This document shows, one piece after another, positions 23,131 to 33,638 of a stretch of DNA of 64,000 bases (the stretch's first letter is position 1; every line of letters begins with the position of its first letter). Under the pieces are notes generated by a model, which saw only the letters and a program-made list of their open reading frames with translations, did not search any database and had not been told where the DNA came from. Origin of the DNA: Juglans regia (taxonomy: Eukaryota; Streptophyta; Magnoliopsida; Fagales; Juglandaceae); contig NC_049907.1 in the NCBI RefSeq assembly GCF_001411555.2, positions 8,564,243 through 8,628,242 on the forward strand, read 5' to 3'. A program made the position numbers and the translations under genes.

Positions 23131-23721
23131 CTGGCGTCAGGCATTACGTCAAATTATTGAATTAAAGTTACTCATGATGATCATTGATCATGACGGTGGG
23201 GGTAAAATTTGCACACTCGATTAAAATTGACTATGGTCGGGATTTGCGGATTTTAACCTAGGGTTCAAATTGCCAAAACCTTATAGTTTTTAGTGTCAAT
23301 TGCCAACTTTAGTTTTTGAGTGTAAATTAAGAAAAAATATATATATAATGCAAATGTAAATACTATTTTTAAACAAATTATAAGACGTATCACTTTAACC
23401 TCTATTTTTTTTTTCCGTCTCTTTACTCTCTTATCTATTTTTATTAATCTACCTTTGCTCTAATTTCGTCTTTCAGGAAGATTTTTATCCCTTTCGTTCT
23501 TCCATGACTCCCTTTCTTCCCTTGATCTATTCATCAGATGATCAAGAAATCGCTTCTTTAATTTGTAATTGCAATGTATTAATAATAATAATAATAATAA
23601 AATGCCTCAAAATTTATATCGAATATATAAGTGGAACTAGGGAGTGGGTTGACACTCATTATAGCGAATGCAGTACTCGAAGGGAGATAGATCAGGTAAT
23701 GAACTATAGGTTCGGGCTCAT

Positions 23722-23978
23722 TTTGCACACCCTACGTGGCAATCTCCTGTCTTCTTCTTCTTCTTCATTTATTATTATTATTATTCCAAATACATCATCA
23801 TCTTTCTCATCATCTATCTCCAGTGGCTCTCTCTCTCTCTCATCTCGGCTGTCTCCCTCTCATCGTATCTCTCTCATCTTGTCTCTCTCTCAGATGAAAA
23901 TTCAGATGAAATTTCAAATGAATGGGAAGACTGTGTGATGGTAAGAGCATGCGATGGGTGCCACGTAAGGTGTGCAAA
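23722..23978. mobile_element. Short element with 20-bp inverted termini
   Basis: tttgcacaccctacgtggca at 23722-23741 is matched by its reverse complement at 23959-23978 with one mismatch. The inside is rich in TCT repeats and has no recognisable protein. Length (257 bp) and ends fit a MITE. No clear target-site duplication was found. Confidence 0.65.
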
Positions 23979-24356
23979 CTGGCTGATGCCGCACAGTGCC
24001 GGATGCGAAGACTTTTCGTAGCCATTAATGAAGAGATCACTATTGTCAAAGACACTGCATGCATCATCTGTTTTGGTACATTTAAAAGAGAACTCTACTT
24101 TCACTTTTTCTATATATATTCTCATTCGACGTCGGAGAAGTGTGGTATTGGTGTGGCGCGCGTACAACTTATTTGGTAGCTGGAAAGCAATAGATCAAAC
24201 ATTTGCCCACTTAGTAGAGAAATATAAAGAAGGAAAAAATAATATAAACAAAAAGCTTATGGGAGGTGAAAAATTAATGTAGAGAAAGGAAAAGGAGTGA
24301 GGTAAAATTTATTGATGAGATAAGATTTATTATACACATACAACATTTTTCACATG

Positions 24357-24522
24357 AGTAATGTTACATACAATCGTGAAGTATGCAAACGTCATGCAGT
24401 CACTTCGAAAAATAGTGATATCTACTATTAAAAAATTACTTTTTTTTATGTGGGTCCCGTATTTATTCACTATTTTCAAAATGATTGCGCGACACACTCA
24501 CGACTACAACTATCATTTCTCT
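24357..24522. mobile_element. MITE-like element, family B
   Basis: Same arms as the copy at 22703-22875 (left tacaatcgtgaagtatgcaa, right gacacactcacgactacaac) around an AT-rich centre that contains tatgtgggtcccgtatttat. Confidence 0.75.
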
Positions 24523-24719
24523 TTTCACATTCTTTTATACAATCCTATTTTAAATGAGATAATGTATTTTTGTAAAATAACTTACAAATATAACATCATT
24601 TTATAGAAATTATTTTAAATTTTAAATATAATTATATAAATAATTATAAAAAAAAAATTGTACGAATATCATTAATTTTGATTAAACTCAAAATGAATCG
24701 ATCCGACGACAGAGGTTTA

Positions 24720-24787
24720 TAAGTGTGCTAGTTCAACACAACACTTAAACAGAAATTTGTAAGTGTGCTAGTTCAACACAACACTTA
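24720..24787. repeat. Two 28-bp units with self-complementary ends
   Basis: The unit at 24720-24747 is repeated exactly at 24760-24787 (period 40). Each unit starts taagtgtg and ends cacaacactta, so its ends can pair with each other. Confidence 0.85.
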
Positions 24788-25609
24788 TAAATTCATCGAT
24801 CGTACGAAAAATATAAAATCTGTCATCAAGCAGAAGCATCAGCCAGATAGAAGCGATGCAAAATGCAATGAATCAAAGTAAGTATAATTCAACAATGCTG
24901 TTTCTCGTACATGTTTTCTACACCAACCATGCAGATTTTCTCATCATATTCAAATCATTATTTTAAAAGGAAGCAGTTGGGAGTAATTAACTGCTCCTTC
25001 AAGTGTGCCAATCGCATGCATTATATATCCAAAACATTGTGCAGTCCGCTAGCTGTTTCTTTTCATCTCACATGAAACAAGCAGCAACTCTCATGATCAC
25101 TTCAACCTTGTAATATTTTATTATTATATTGTCAAAAATATCTAGGTGCAATGCTACCAAATCCTCTACTATTCCTGACGGTTTGAGACGAAAAATCCAT
25201 TAATACTCTATCGATCTCTGAAGTTTCAACATCTCTGTCTGGACCCAAATTAAGGACATGCATAGTTAATTAACAACCAGAATGTTTGGTTGGAAAATAC
25301 GATAACTAAACGTCCTACTTCGCTCGCTCGCTAAGCTGACAGCCATGCAATATTTCGACGTACAATGGAAAATCTGCATTTTCTGATCCCTTCGAAGGAC
25401 ACAGGAAATTTCCAGTTCCTCGACCCCGCCATCATGCATGACGATTAATTAAGTCGTACGTGGACTTGTTTGGTCAGTCATTTATTTGTCAACCCACGAG
25501 GCAAATCTGTTCCACAATTTTTTGCGTGATTGACAGAAACAAAGTCATCATGTAAAATGGAGTCGATCGAAATCCAAATAAAAAATCACCGACATAATAG
25601 CAATAGATT
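24788..25609. other. Intergenic sequence without recognised feature
   Basis: This stretch is less AT-rich than its surroundings. I see no coding domain, repeat boundary or RNA gene in it. Confidence 0.4.
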
Positions 25610-26219
25610 CACTATAATAAAAAAGGGAAGGATTATATTTGTAATCGTGTACTCGTGAGTTTATATACAAATATAAATTTATTTATAAATATTTTGATTT
25701 TATATTTTTTATGCAATTTACTTTTTAAGATGAATTTGACTTCAATCTTGGCTGTAGTGAGGATGTGCGAATTGTCAACCAGTTGATGATTATATTATTT
25801 TAGAATTACAAGGGAATATGTCATAGACACTTCAAGAAGCTCGAGACATTGGAAGAGGCTAGTTGTCCAGTCTCTTTTTCAAAAAATGAAGTTAAATGAT
25901 TGGAAGAAATATTGTGATCTTTTTACAAGTCCACATTATCAAGTATTTTAGATTTATTCCCTATACGATATTTACAATATTTATATTGGTTTCATATATT
26001 ATATTTAATATTATTAATTTCTCCTGCAGCACTTAAGTTCTATTAATGTACATAATAGAATGGCTTTGATAATCCAGCATCGTGCCGACTCAAGATTATT
26101 CCAACGTCTTGCTGATAAAATAATAATTGATAACTTATTAATTCTCACTTATTTTTATCATATTCTTTTATTTAAGTAATAACATTATTTTTTAAATTTA
26201 CTGATATGGCTTTGTTAGA

Positions 26220-26840
26220 AACGTGATGATCTTGAAAATTTATTTCTCATTCATGTCTATGCTACTATTTACACTGATGAGCACAGTGAATGGGTTGATC
26301 CTGTCGCTAAAAATAATAATATAAGTGATGTTATTTTTTGTGACTAAATTATGCAACATGTGAATTCATATTATGTTTGATTCATCATTTCTTTTAATAT
26401 GTGAGCTTTATTATCACATTTTTGTTGTAATTGTAAGAAAAAATGATTGAGATCCAATCAGCCTCTGAGGAATCCTCTTCTAGTGACATAGACATATTCA
26501 CGCAAGTGTTCGGGACCAAATTTGGTTTGGTAAGAGATTTGTGACATTTTTTCAAGCGTGTCGGTTCATTCTCCAAGACCTTGACTTCAGAAATTAACAA
26601 TCATACTAAAGATTTAGATGTAGCACACCAAGAAAGAAGTCGACACAGCAGGAGTTGAAGTCTCTCTAAGCACGACAATCTGATTTAGAGACACGTTTGC
26701 ATGAGCAACAAAGAGATCGCGATGAGATAATACACATTGGAGTCCAAGAGCAAGTGCAGAGGGAGATGATGGTCCAAATGAAACGTATTATGTCAATTCA
26801 GCAGGATCACAGTGGGCGAGGAAAGAAAAAGAAATGATCA
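26220..26840 (+). pseudogene. En/Spm-type transposase remains
   Basis: Two pieces can be read on the plus strand. The first gives RDDLENLFLIHVYATIY followed by DEHSEWVDP. The second gives IFTQVFGTKFGLVRDL, a stop, then FFKRVGSFSKTLTSEI and a charged, coiled-coil-like tail with more stops. The order and wording match the C-terminal part of the Ptta/En/Spm transposase family seen widely in plant genomes. No intact frame remains. Confidence 0.65.
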
Positions 26841-26984
26841 ATATATCATTATCACTATCAGTATTAGAAACTTTTATTATCTATTTTTGCAACTATATAA
26901 GACATTATTAGTTGTTATATTTATGGTGTAATATGAAATAATTTGTATGTTTTTTAATTTTATGAAATTACTATTTTTGATCAT

Positions 26985-27370
26985 AACGTTCGCACGTAAT
27001 GAACAAATGTTCGAACATTGATTCACGTTCGAATCAACATTCGAACAAAATGCCAGTGAATTTGAACAAAACGTTCGAATGTAAAACTACGTTCCCATGT
27101 TTTAACGCACAAATAATTTAAATGTTCGAATGATGAGAATTAATACGTTCGAACAACAAACTAACATCTGAACGTTAAAAATGATACATTTGAACTCTTC
27201 TCCTTTAACATCTGAATGTTACATTGAAAGGTCATCGAGTTAACGTTCGAATATAAATATCATTCGTGCGAAGCATGCAGAAACAATGAACATCAATTTT
27301 TTTTACGTGCGAACGTTAATCATTCGGGTTAATGTTCGAACGCTGGTTTATACGTCCAGACGTTACTTTC
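26985..27370. repeat. Cluster of gttcgaacgtt-like words
   Basis: At least ten variants of ttcgaa / gttcgaatgt / aacgttcgaa occur in both orientations in about 385 bp, interleaved with acatctgaacgtt-like words. I interpret them as subterminal transposase-binding repeats of the CACTA element. Confidence 0.7.
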
Positions 27371-27539
27371 TGTCGTCACAAAAAGGCTTTTTGTGACGGT
27401 TGAACAGTAAACCATTACAAAAAATATTTTGTGATGCCTTTTAGGCGATGGTCTCAAACCGTCGCAAAAAATTTTGTGACAGTTTGCTTATGTTTTGTGA
27501 CGGTTTCGTCTTTCATAAAAACCAAATTCTGTTGTAATG

Positions 27540-28326
27540 ACTATGTGTAGCTTGTACATACTATAACTGAATTTAGTATTACCACATAGAAATCTGAAAT
27601 ACAAAAGAAAAGGATAACATTGAGATTGAAAAATCTTAAGAGCTACATCTTTATTCTTCTTTATTAAGTGAATGCAAAGGTCTCTGTTTATAGAAAAATC
27701 TGATAAGGTAAATATTTGATAATTATCATAAAGATAAGAATCAAATTATAATATTGAGAAGTGCTAGATTTTCAAAGATATGTTAAAATTTTTATTTTAT
27801 CTTATCATTATAATTTTTTAAATTTTTATAAAAAAATATAATAAACAATTTAACCATATTTTAAGTGAATTAAAAATTCCAAAAAAAAATTAGTCACACA
27901 GTTGAGACCAAGATCGAACTAGAGCTGAACCAGGCCGACCACTGACCAGCAGCAGTGCATTACTTCATTACCGCGTAAACAACATAGAATGGCAAACGTA
28001 CGTACGTAGAATATGGTTGTAATATTAATGTACCATGCATGCATTTTTACGCGCCATTGGACCACAGGTAGTACTACTACCTGCTTGTTCCTTGAATTAA
28101 AAGCAAACAAGAAAGAGAAGGTAGCCCCCGGCCTGGCTATATATATATATATGGCCTGGCTCATGTGCACCGCCGCGCACACGTTTTTTTCAAGATTTTC
28201 ACTACTCTTTAAAACAACATTGAAAGCACTATCCCATTTTATTGCAAGTTAAACAAGGGCCGGTAGTACTTCAATATCGCCCATTTATTTCAACGAATTC
28301 AAAGAATTCTTCATACAGCCATGCAT

Positions 28327-28357
<31 letters not shown>

Positions 28358-29129
28358 CACATGTCATATATATCATGTCATGACTCATGAGGGATTCAGA
28401 ATGACATGACCAATTATACAAATATTCCATAAATGAATAAGCATTGATTGAAATCAATGCCCTATTTTTCCGTAGATTAAATGTTAAAAATTGTTTAATT
28501 AGATTTTTTTTTTTATTTTTTTAAACAAAACGATGGCCGGGACTAATATTTAATCATTGAAGTCAGGTTCCCGATCCTCTGAAATGTGATGGACTTTACT
28601 AACTATTTTCTTGTTCCCTTAATCCTTCAGCTTGTTCCCTTAATACATGCAATATCTAGCTAGCTAAATACTTCTTGTTCCCTTAATCCTATCTAGAAAT
28701 TGGCAGAGCATGCAGCTAGCATGCAGTAATTTGGAGGGAGGAGAAGAGTTCCTCCTGATCTTCTTCTTCTTCTTCTTTTTTTAATTTAATTAATTAATTT
28801 ATTTAAATAAAGCATAATTTTCATGTCAACAAGTTAATTAACTGATCATTATTAATTCACATCAATCATTTATTGAGATATTCTTGAATTAAACATATCA
28901 TCCCCAATTATCAATTTTGACAATCACCCTCCCAAACTGTCATGAAATTGCCATATACTCCATTTTCTACTTAAAAAGATAAAATTATCTCTATTAAACT
29001 AAAAAAAAATGAATATTTTACACAATTAGTTTTAAAAAAATTAAACAAATCCGCTTTTTGAAAATAGAAAATAACAAAAGCAGCATGATTAATTATCCTA
29101 ACTCATGATGTTTTTTTCCGAATCAAAAT
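27540..29129. other. Intergenic sequence without recognised gene
   Basis: Short open frames near 27919-28252 on both strands have no domain and overlap each other, so I leave them out. AT repeats lie at about 28330-28354 and a TTC run at about 28761-28777. Confidence 0.45.
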
Positions 29130-29690
29130 ACTTTTATTCATGGCAGATTTATACATGATAATATATTAGTGGCTTATGAGGCCATGCAATTCATGAACAA
29201 CAAGATGAGTGGAAGGTCACTATAAAACTTGATATGAGGAAGGCTTACGATAGGATTGAATTGTGTTTTTTGAATTAAGGTTGTTATGCAACAAATGCAG
29301 TTTGATTGCAGATGGATCAAACTCATTATATATGAACTATGTACATTCACCCCAGCATGAGGAATTAAACAAGGTGATTCATTTCACCTCATCTATTCGT
29401 CTTGTCATGTGTAGAAGCTTTAAGTTCCCTTCTTGACAATGCTACAAAAGTACTGAACATCACAGGTCAAGTTCAACAATGGGCAAAACCTCCATCTTAC
29501 TGGCTTTCAAAAAATAAACTGGGATGCTGCAATTGACAAGAAATACCTTTGATAGAGTAGGCATTGGTGTGGTGCCTCAAGATGACGAGAGACACGTATT
29601 AGCCAGGCTTAAGCCAATAATTCTAGATGGTGATGCTTTACTTGTACAAGTGATAATTAAAATGCCATTATAAGTGAAGAAGAACAATTT
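29130..29690 (+). pseudogene. LINE reverse transcriptase / RNase H scrap
   Basis: The plus strand shows LVAYEAMQFMNNKM and LDMRKAYDRIE, the first conserved reverse transcriptase motif of plant LINEs with its Asp, then GIKQGD. After a deletion it jumps to RNase H-like WDAAIDKKY and RVGIGVV. Stops and the internal deletion show it is a dead fragment. Confidence 0.75.
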
Positions 29691-29811
29691 GTTCTAGAAG
29701 GTCATATGGCTAATCATGCCTGTCTTTTTGATCTTCCCAAAAATGAAATTTATTAAAGAGAAATAGTTTAGCTCCAAAAATATTACACAAAAATAATCCC
29801 CACAAATTGAT

Positions 29812-30475
29812 GTATAGAGGGGTAATCGGTCCGGTTTTGGAGAAATTTTAAAATTGAACCGGTATATACCGGTTTTAAAAATTTAAAAACCGATACGGAT
29901 CGATTCATCACAGAAACCGAAACTTTCGATTTTTTCGGTTTCGGTCCGGTCTGGTCCGGTTTACTATTTACACTTTTGACACTATATAAGTTTAATATTA
30001 TAACTTTCTTAATACTAAACTTAATTGTTAGAATTTAGTATTTATTATTAACAATTACTAATTCATTAATGTTCAGTTATACTAGTACAGTATAAGTAGT
30101 GCCTAACTTATTAGTAAGATTAATAAACTTGAATAATAAGATTAAAATAATATAATTAGTGTCTAATTATACTAGTATATTAATTTTATGTTATAAAATT
30201 AATAGAATTGAATAATAAGATTAGAATTTCGTGTTATATTAATTAGAAATCTAGCATATAATATATAATAATATAAAAATTATATATAATATAAAAACTT
30301 AAAAATATATATACAGGTCGGTTCGGTTTAAATCGATTTTCAAAATATGAAATTCAGTACGGCACTGGTTTAGGACCGGTCTTGGTTTTTAAGAATCGGT
30401 TACAAACCAGACCCAGTTCAGTTCGGTCCAGTCCGGTTCAAACAGTTTTCCGGTTTTTTCTTACACCTCTACTAA
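29812..30475. mobile_element. Non-autonomous element with ACCGG-rich ends
   Basis: The left part (tagaggggtaatcggtccgg) and the reverse complement of the right part (tagaggtgtaagaaaaaacc) align at their ends. Both flanks are dense in ccggt / accgg words, and the middle is very AT-rich. It has no coding capacity. The tagRggtgtaa terminus resembles hAT-type elements, but I could not define an 8-bp duplication. Confidence 0.55.
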
Positions 30476-31047
30476 TGTGGTTTGATATGGTTCATCAGAT
30501 TGAATGATTACTTTTATTGTAAAGTATATTTAATGGATCACATGAAATCATGTTAATTTGTGAGATTCTTTTATGTAATTCATTTGTGACTATAACACTC
30601 ATTTTTACTAATTCACTCTCATCTCCTAATTCATCATGAGAGCTGCCAATTAGGCTATTTCTCCTGATCTTCTAGCTGGCCCGGATCTCCTAATAATTTG
30701 CACGCAATGTCCACTGCTGCTCATGATCATTTATATATCCTCTCGTTGTTTTCCATGATCGTCCTTAAGACCTTTGCATGTGAATCAGAGACAAATCTTG
30801 TTTTGTAGCATCATGAAAAGCATCTTCCGCATTTTTAAGTCCTTTGCAATTCCGGCGAACAGAGCGATGTCCAATTAAAACTTCCTCGACATTAAATAGG
30901 TTGAGACCAAACGCTTAGTGGGGCCATTGGATGCCCCAGAGCTCAAGTGATGGGCTTGAGCTTTCTCTACAAAGCCCATACAATATTTTCTTTATCAGGA
31001 GGCCTTTATGATCAGTAATCACAACAAAGAAAGTGCAATTCTTATAA
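30476..31047. other. Intergenic sequence without recognised feature
   Basis: No gene, repeat boundary or RNA gene is visible. It contains the left copy of the 9-bp target duplication of the next element at 31039-31047. Confidence 0.4.
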
Positions 31048-31462
31048 GGGTAGTGCTACAGCTCCCGCTGGGGGCTCCCGCTGGAAGCTCCCGCTGGGGT
31101 CTGTAGTATGTATTTGTTTGTGTTTTTTTTAAAATTATTTTTTATATAAAATTTTTTAATATTTTTTAAATATAAAATAAATATAAAATATTATTAAAAA
31201 CATTTTCTTAATCAAGAAGTAAAAAAAAAAATTATTAAAAAATACTTTCTTAATTATGAAGTAAAATAAAAAATATTAAAAAAATATTTTTTATTTTACT
31301 TCGTGATTAAGAAAGTATTATTTAATAATATTATGAATTTTTTTATTTTTTAAAAATATTAAAAATTATTAAAAACATATATATAAAAAAAATTAAAAAA
31401 TACATATATAAAATACACTAGAGTTCTAGCGGGAGCTCCCAGCGGGAGCCCCAGCATTTTCC
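31048..31462. mobile_element. Mutator-type MITE with GC-rich termini
   Basis: This 415-bp element has terminal inverted repeats of about 35 bp, starting gggtagtgctacagctcccg on the left and ggaaaatgctggggctcccg (reverse complement) on the right. The word gctcccgctgg repeats within each terminus. The 9-mer ttcttataa flanks it exactly at 31039-31047 and 31463-31471, the Mutator signature. The centre is an AT-rich palindrome built of ttcttaat / aaagtat words. No coding capacity. Confidence 0.85.
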
Positions 31463-31551
31463 TTCTTATAAACTTGATACCAGTTGGATCGGTTCGAACG
31501 TCAAAATCAGCATCAATTTCATAGCCATAGGCAAATGTAGAAGAATACGGG

Positions 31552-31725
31552 GAGAGATTATAGTTGCAGTCGTGAGTGCGTAGCTGTCGTGTAATTATTT
31601 TAAAAATAAATAAATAAATATGAGATTTACATAAAAAAAAATAATTTTTTAATAATAAACCTATTCTTTTTTAAATCGACTACATATCGCTCGTGCATTC
31701 TATAACTATTACGTAATATTACTCT
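31552..31725. mobile_element. MITE-like element, family B
   Basis: The left arm (ttgcagtcgtgagtgcgtag) and right arm (cgctcgtgcattctataact) are imperfect inverted copies around an AT-rich centre. It is the same family as 22703-22875 and 24357-24522, more diverged. Confidence 0.7.
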
Positions 31726-33400
31726 TTCGTAGCAGGTATAATGGGCTTGAGATATTCGTAGCAGATGGAACAAATGGGCTTGAGAAAGGCTGATTAATAT
31801 TCGTCAAGATAAAAAAATATGTACAGCTGCCACCACTTGCTTCGAAAGTGATCCAGAATACATAGTCGACTGAGCCCTTTAATAACCCTATATAGTATAT
31901 ATGAGAACATTCTTTACCTTTTTTTTTTTTTTTGATATATTTGGTGAGGGGTTTCGAACTCCAAACCTCTATTTTAGAAGCTGAGATTATACCAATCAAA
32001 CCATATGCATTTGGCTAGAACATTCTTTGCTTTGTATTAATGGTTTCTTTCCCTTATGTGAAATGAGATTTTGCATCCTCCAATTTCCCAGCTTTTAGAT
32101 ACTTTATTTTTTGGAAAATGAGAAATTCTATAAATTATGGATTGGTAAACAAAAGACTTTCAGTGAGTCCCTTAGACGTTGGAGTCATCATTTTTCTAAT
32201 CCTTAAGTACTGGCTCGGTTAGATATATGCAGCATCAAAGAGCAGAGAATTTACTCAGTATTAATGCTGAACTTCTCGGCTTCATTAATTACTAGCTTTC
32301 CCTTCCCTCATCCCCACTTGTTCTTCACATTCTTTGTTATTTTCATGTTCAAAATTGATAGCAAGTCAATTAGAATTATATAACGTTCAGTATTTTTGGT
32401 TTTCAGCTTGTGATCAAATAGTTTTGTTTTGTAGGTTTAAGCCATTATTGGTGGTATGTTGCATATGATATGTCCCTTTTCTTCAAGGAAAATGATTTAT
32501 ACACAACATTTTCCACAACACATTTCACAAGAACTTGAGCATTCAGTATCTTAGAATGTTTATGATAATGAGAAGACACAAGAACTTGCTAGAGACCTAC
32601 ACAGCTGTCGGATGTGGTGAATTGGTAATATTTTTAAATTGCTTGTGCCGGTGACCTTTCTTCCCACCATGTGTTTCCAGTGGTTGATCAAGTAGCGGAT
32701 AGGGGGTTTTGGCCAAGTGAAAAGTGCAAGGAGAAGACCGGATTCGTGATCATTAGAATGGATTACCATGTCATGTGAGAGGAGTTTTGGCAATGGATTA
32801 AGCTCGAATTCCTCAAGTAAATGATTTTGAGCTGTATTGGAATTGGTTTGCTAGTTAGAGCTTTTTGTGCACCTTGGTTTTTGGAATTGATTGAGCTTTT
32901 ATTGTAACCCCCAAGGTGGTTGGTTGTAATCACAGTTTATTTCCCTTCTTGTGCCTTTGTGCATTTTAACTGTGCTTCTTTCTTATAATAACTTTCCCCG
33001 TATATTAAATAAGGTTAATTCAATTATTCCAACAGAGATAGTTTACTAGAGGAACATAAATTCTTGCAGCCTTTTCATGGATGGTCATAACTCAGGATGC
33101 CTGCTATGGAACTGAGGAAGTTCCCATGGCTTGTTATGGTGGTTTATGTTGCAATGTTTGCGGGGAATTAGCTATTAATTAGGTGGTTCTGAAAGTTGGG
33201 TATGCAAACCTTATTTATATTATCCTCATAACTTTGAATTACCTTGAAAAAAGCAGTCCAGAAAATCCATTACATTCTGCATAGCTTAACATAGCTTGTT
33301 ATTTGATTCATGTACAAGCTTCACTTTTGTGTCCTAAAAGCAACTCTCTCTGTTTTCGATTCAGGCTCCAGAAATCTGATCTGTTTCCTCATTTACATTA
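31726..33400. other. Sequence without a supported gene
   Basis: The base composition is less AT-rich than in the transposon-poor gaps and resembles introns or old genic DNA. The short open frames here (such as 32560-32793) have no domain. I cannot assign a feature. Confidence 0.4.
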
Positions 33401-33638
33401 ACAAAGTTGACAAGAACATGGATTACACAATCAAGTACCTTTCTTATTTTAATTTGGGATGTTCTTTGATAAGTGGTGGGTCTTGTTAATTGAATTTTGA
33501 TTTGTTTATCCAGCTTTAGAGAAGATCACTACAAGAGTGCAAAACTTGCAGCAAGACTCAATTCCTTCATTGTTGCCCTAAACAAAAAAACAATGAAAGA
33601 CTCACTTCCTTGTGGCAAAGCTCTAGTTGATACAGAAG
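33401..33638 (+). pseudogene. Possible exon remnant cut by an LTR insertion
   Basis: At about 33517-33638 the plus strand gives FREDHYKSAKLAARLNSF followed by IVALNKKT and SLPCGKALVDTE, a well-formed helix-like stretch preceded by an acceptor-like ...ttatccag. An ATG-led segment lies just upstream at 33418-33450. The solo LTR starts immediately after, and a stop follows within a few codons beyond it. I do not recognise the protein. It may be a dead gene or chance. Confidence 0.25.
33634..33638. repeat. Target-site duplication of the solo LTR, left copy
   Basis: The pentamer agaag recurs at 36142-36146 directly after the LTR. Confidence 0.85.

Larger units (their letters stand above)
17446..23721. 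other. Long AT-rich intergenic stretch
   Basis: I see no gene in these 6.3 kb. There are AT microsatellites (about 17476-17500, 19911-19940, 21857-21881, 23093-23129), a GA run near 19085-19105, and several short repeats listed separately. The open frames here are short and without recognisable domains. Confidence 0.5.
25610..27539 (+). mobile_element. Decayed CACTA (En/Spm-like) transposon
   Basis: The left end reads cactataataaaaaaggg and the reverse complement of the right end reads cattacaacagaattt, both near the plant CACTA terminus. Inside are broken pieces of an En/Spm-type plant transposase (26220-26840). A subterminal zone (26985-27370) repeats words like gttcgaacgtt in both orientations. 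Another zone (27375-27515) repeats tttgtgacggtt. Dense subterminal repeats are typical of this superfamily. A 3-bp target duplication could not be confirmed, so the ends are approximate. Confidence 0.55.

Noticed and set aside
23504..23938. 144-residue plus-strand open frame
   Set aside because: It spans repeats (AAT and TCT runs) and the left end of a short inverted-repeat element, with no recognisable domain.
27375..27515. CRISPR-like spacing of tttgtgacggtt words
   Set aside because: The units are irregular, occur in both orientations and belong to a plant transposon end; CRISPR arrays are not expected in a plant nucleus.
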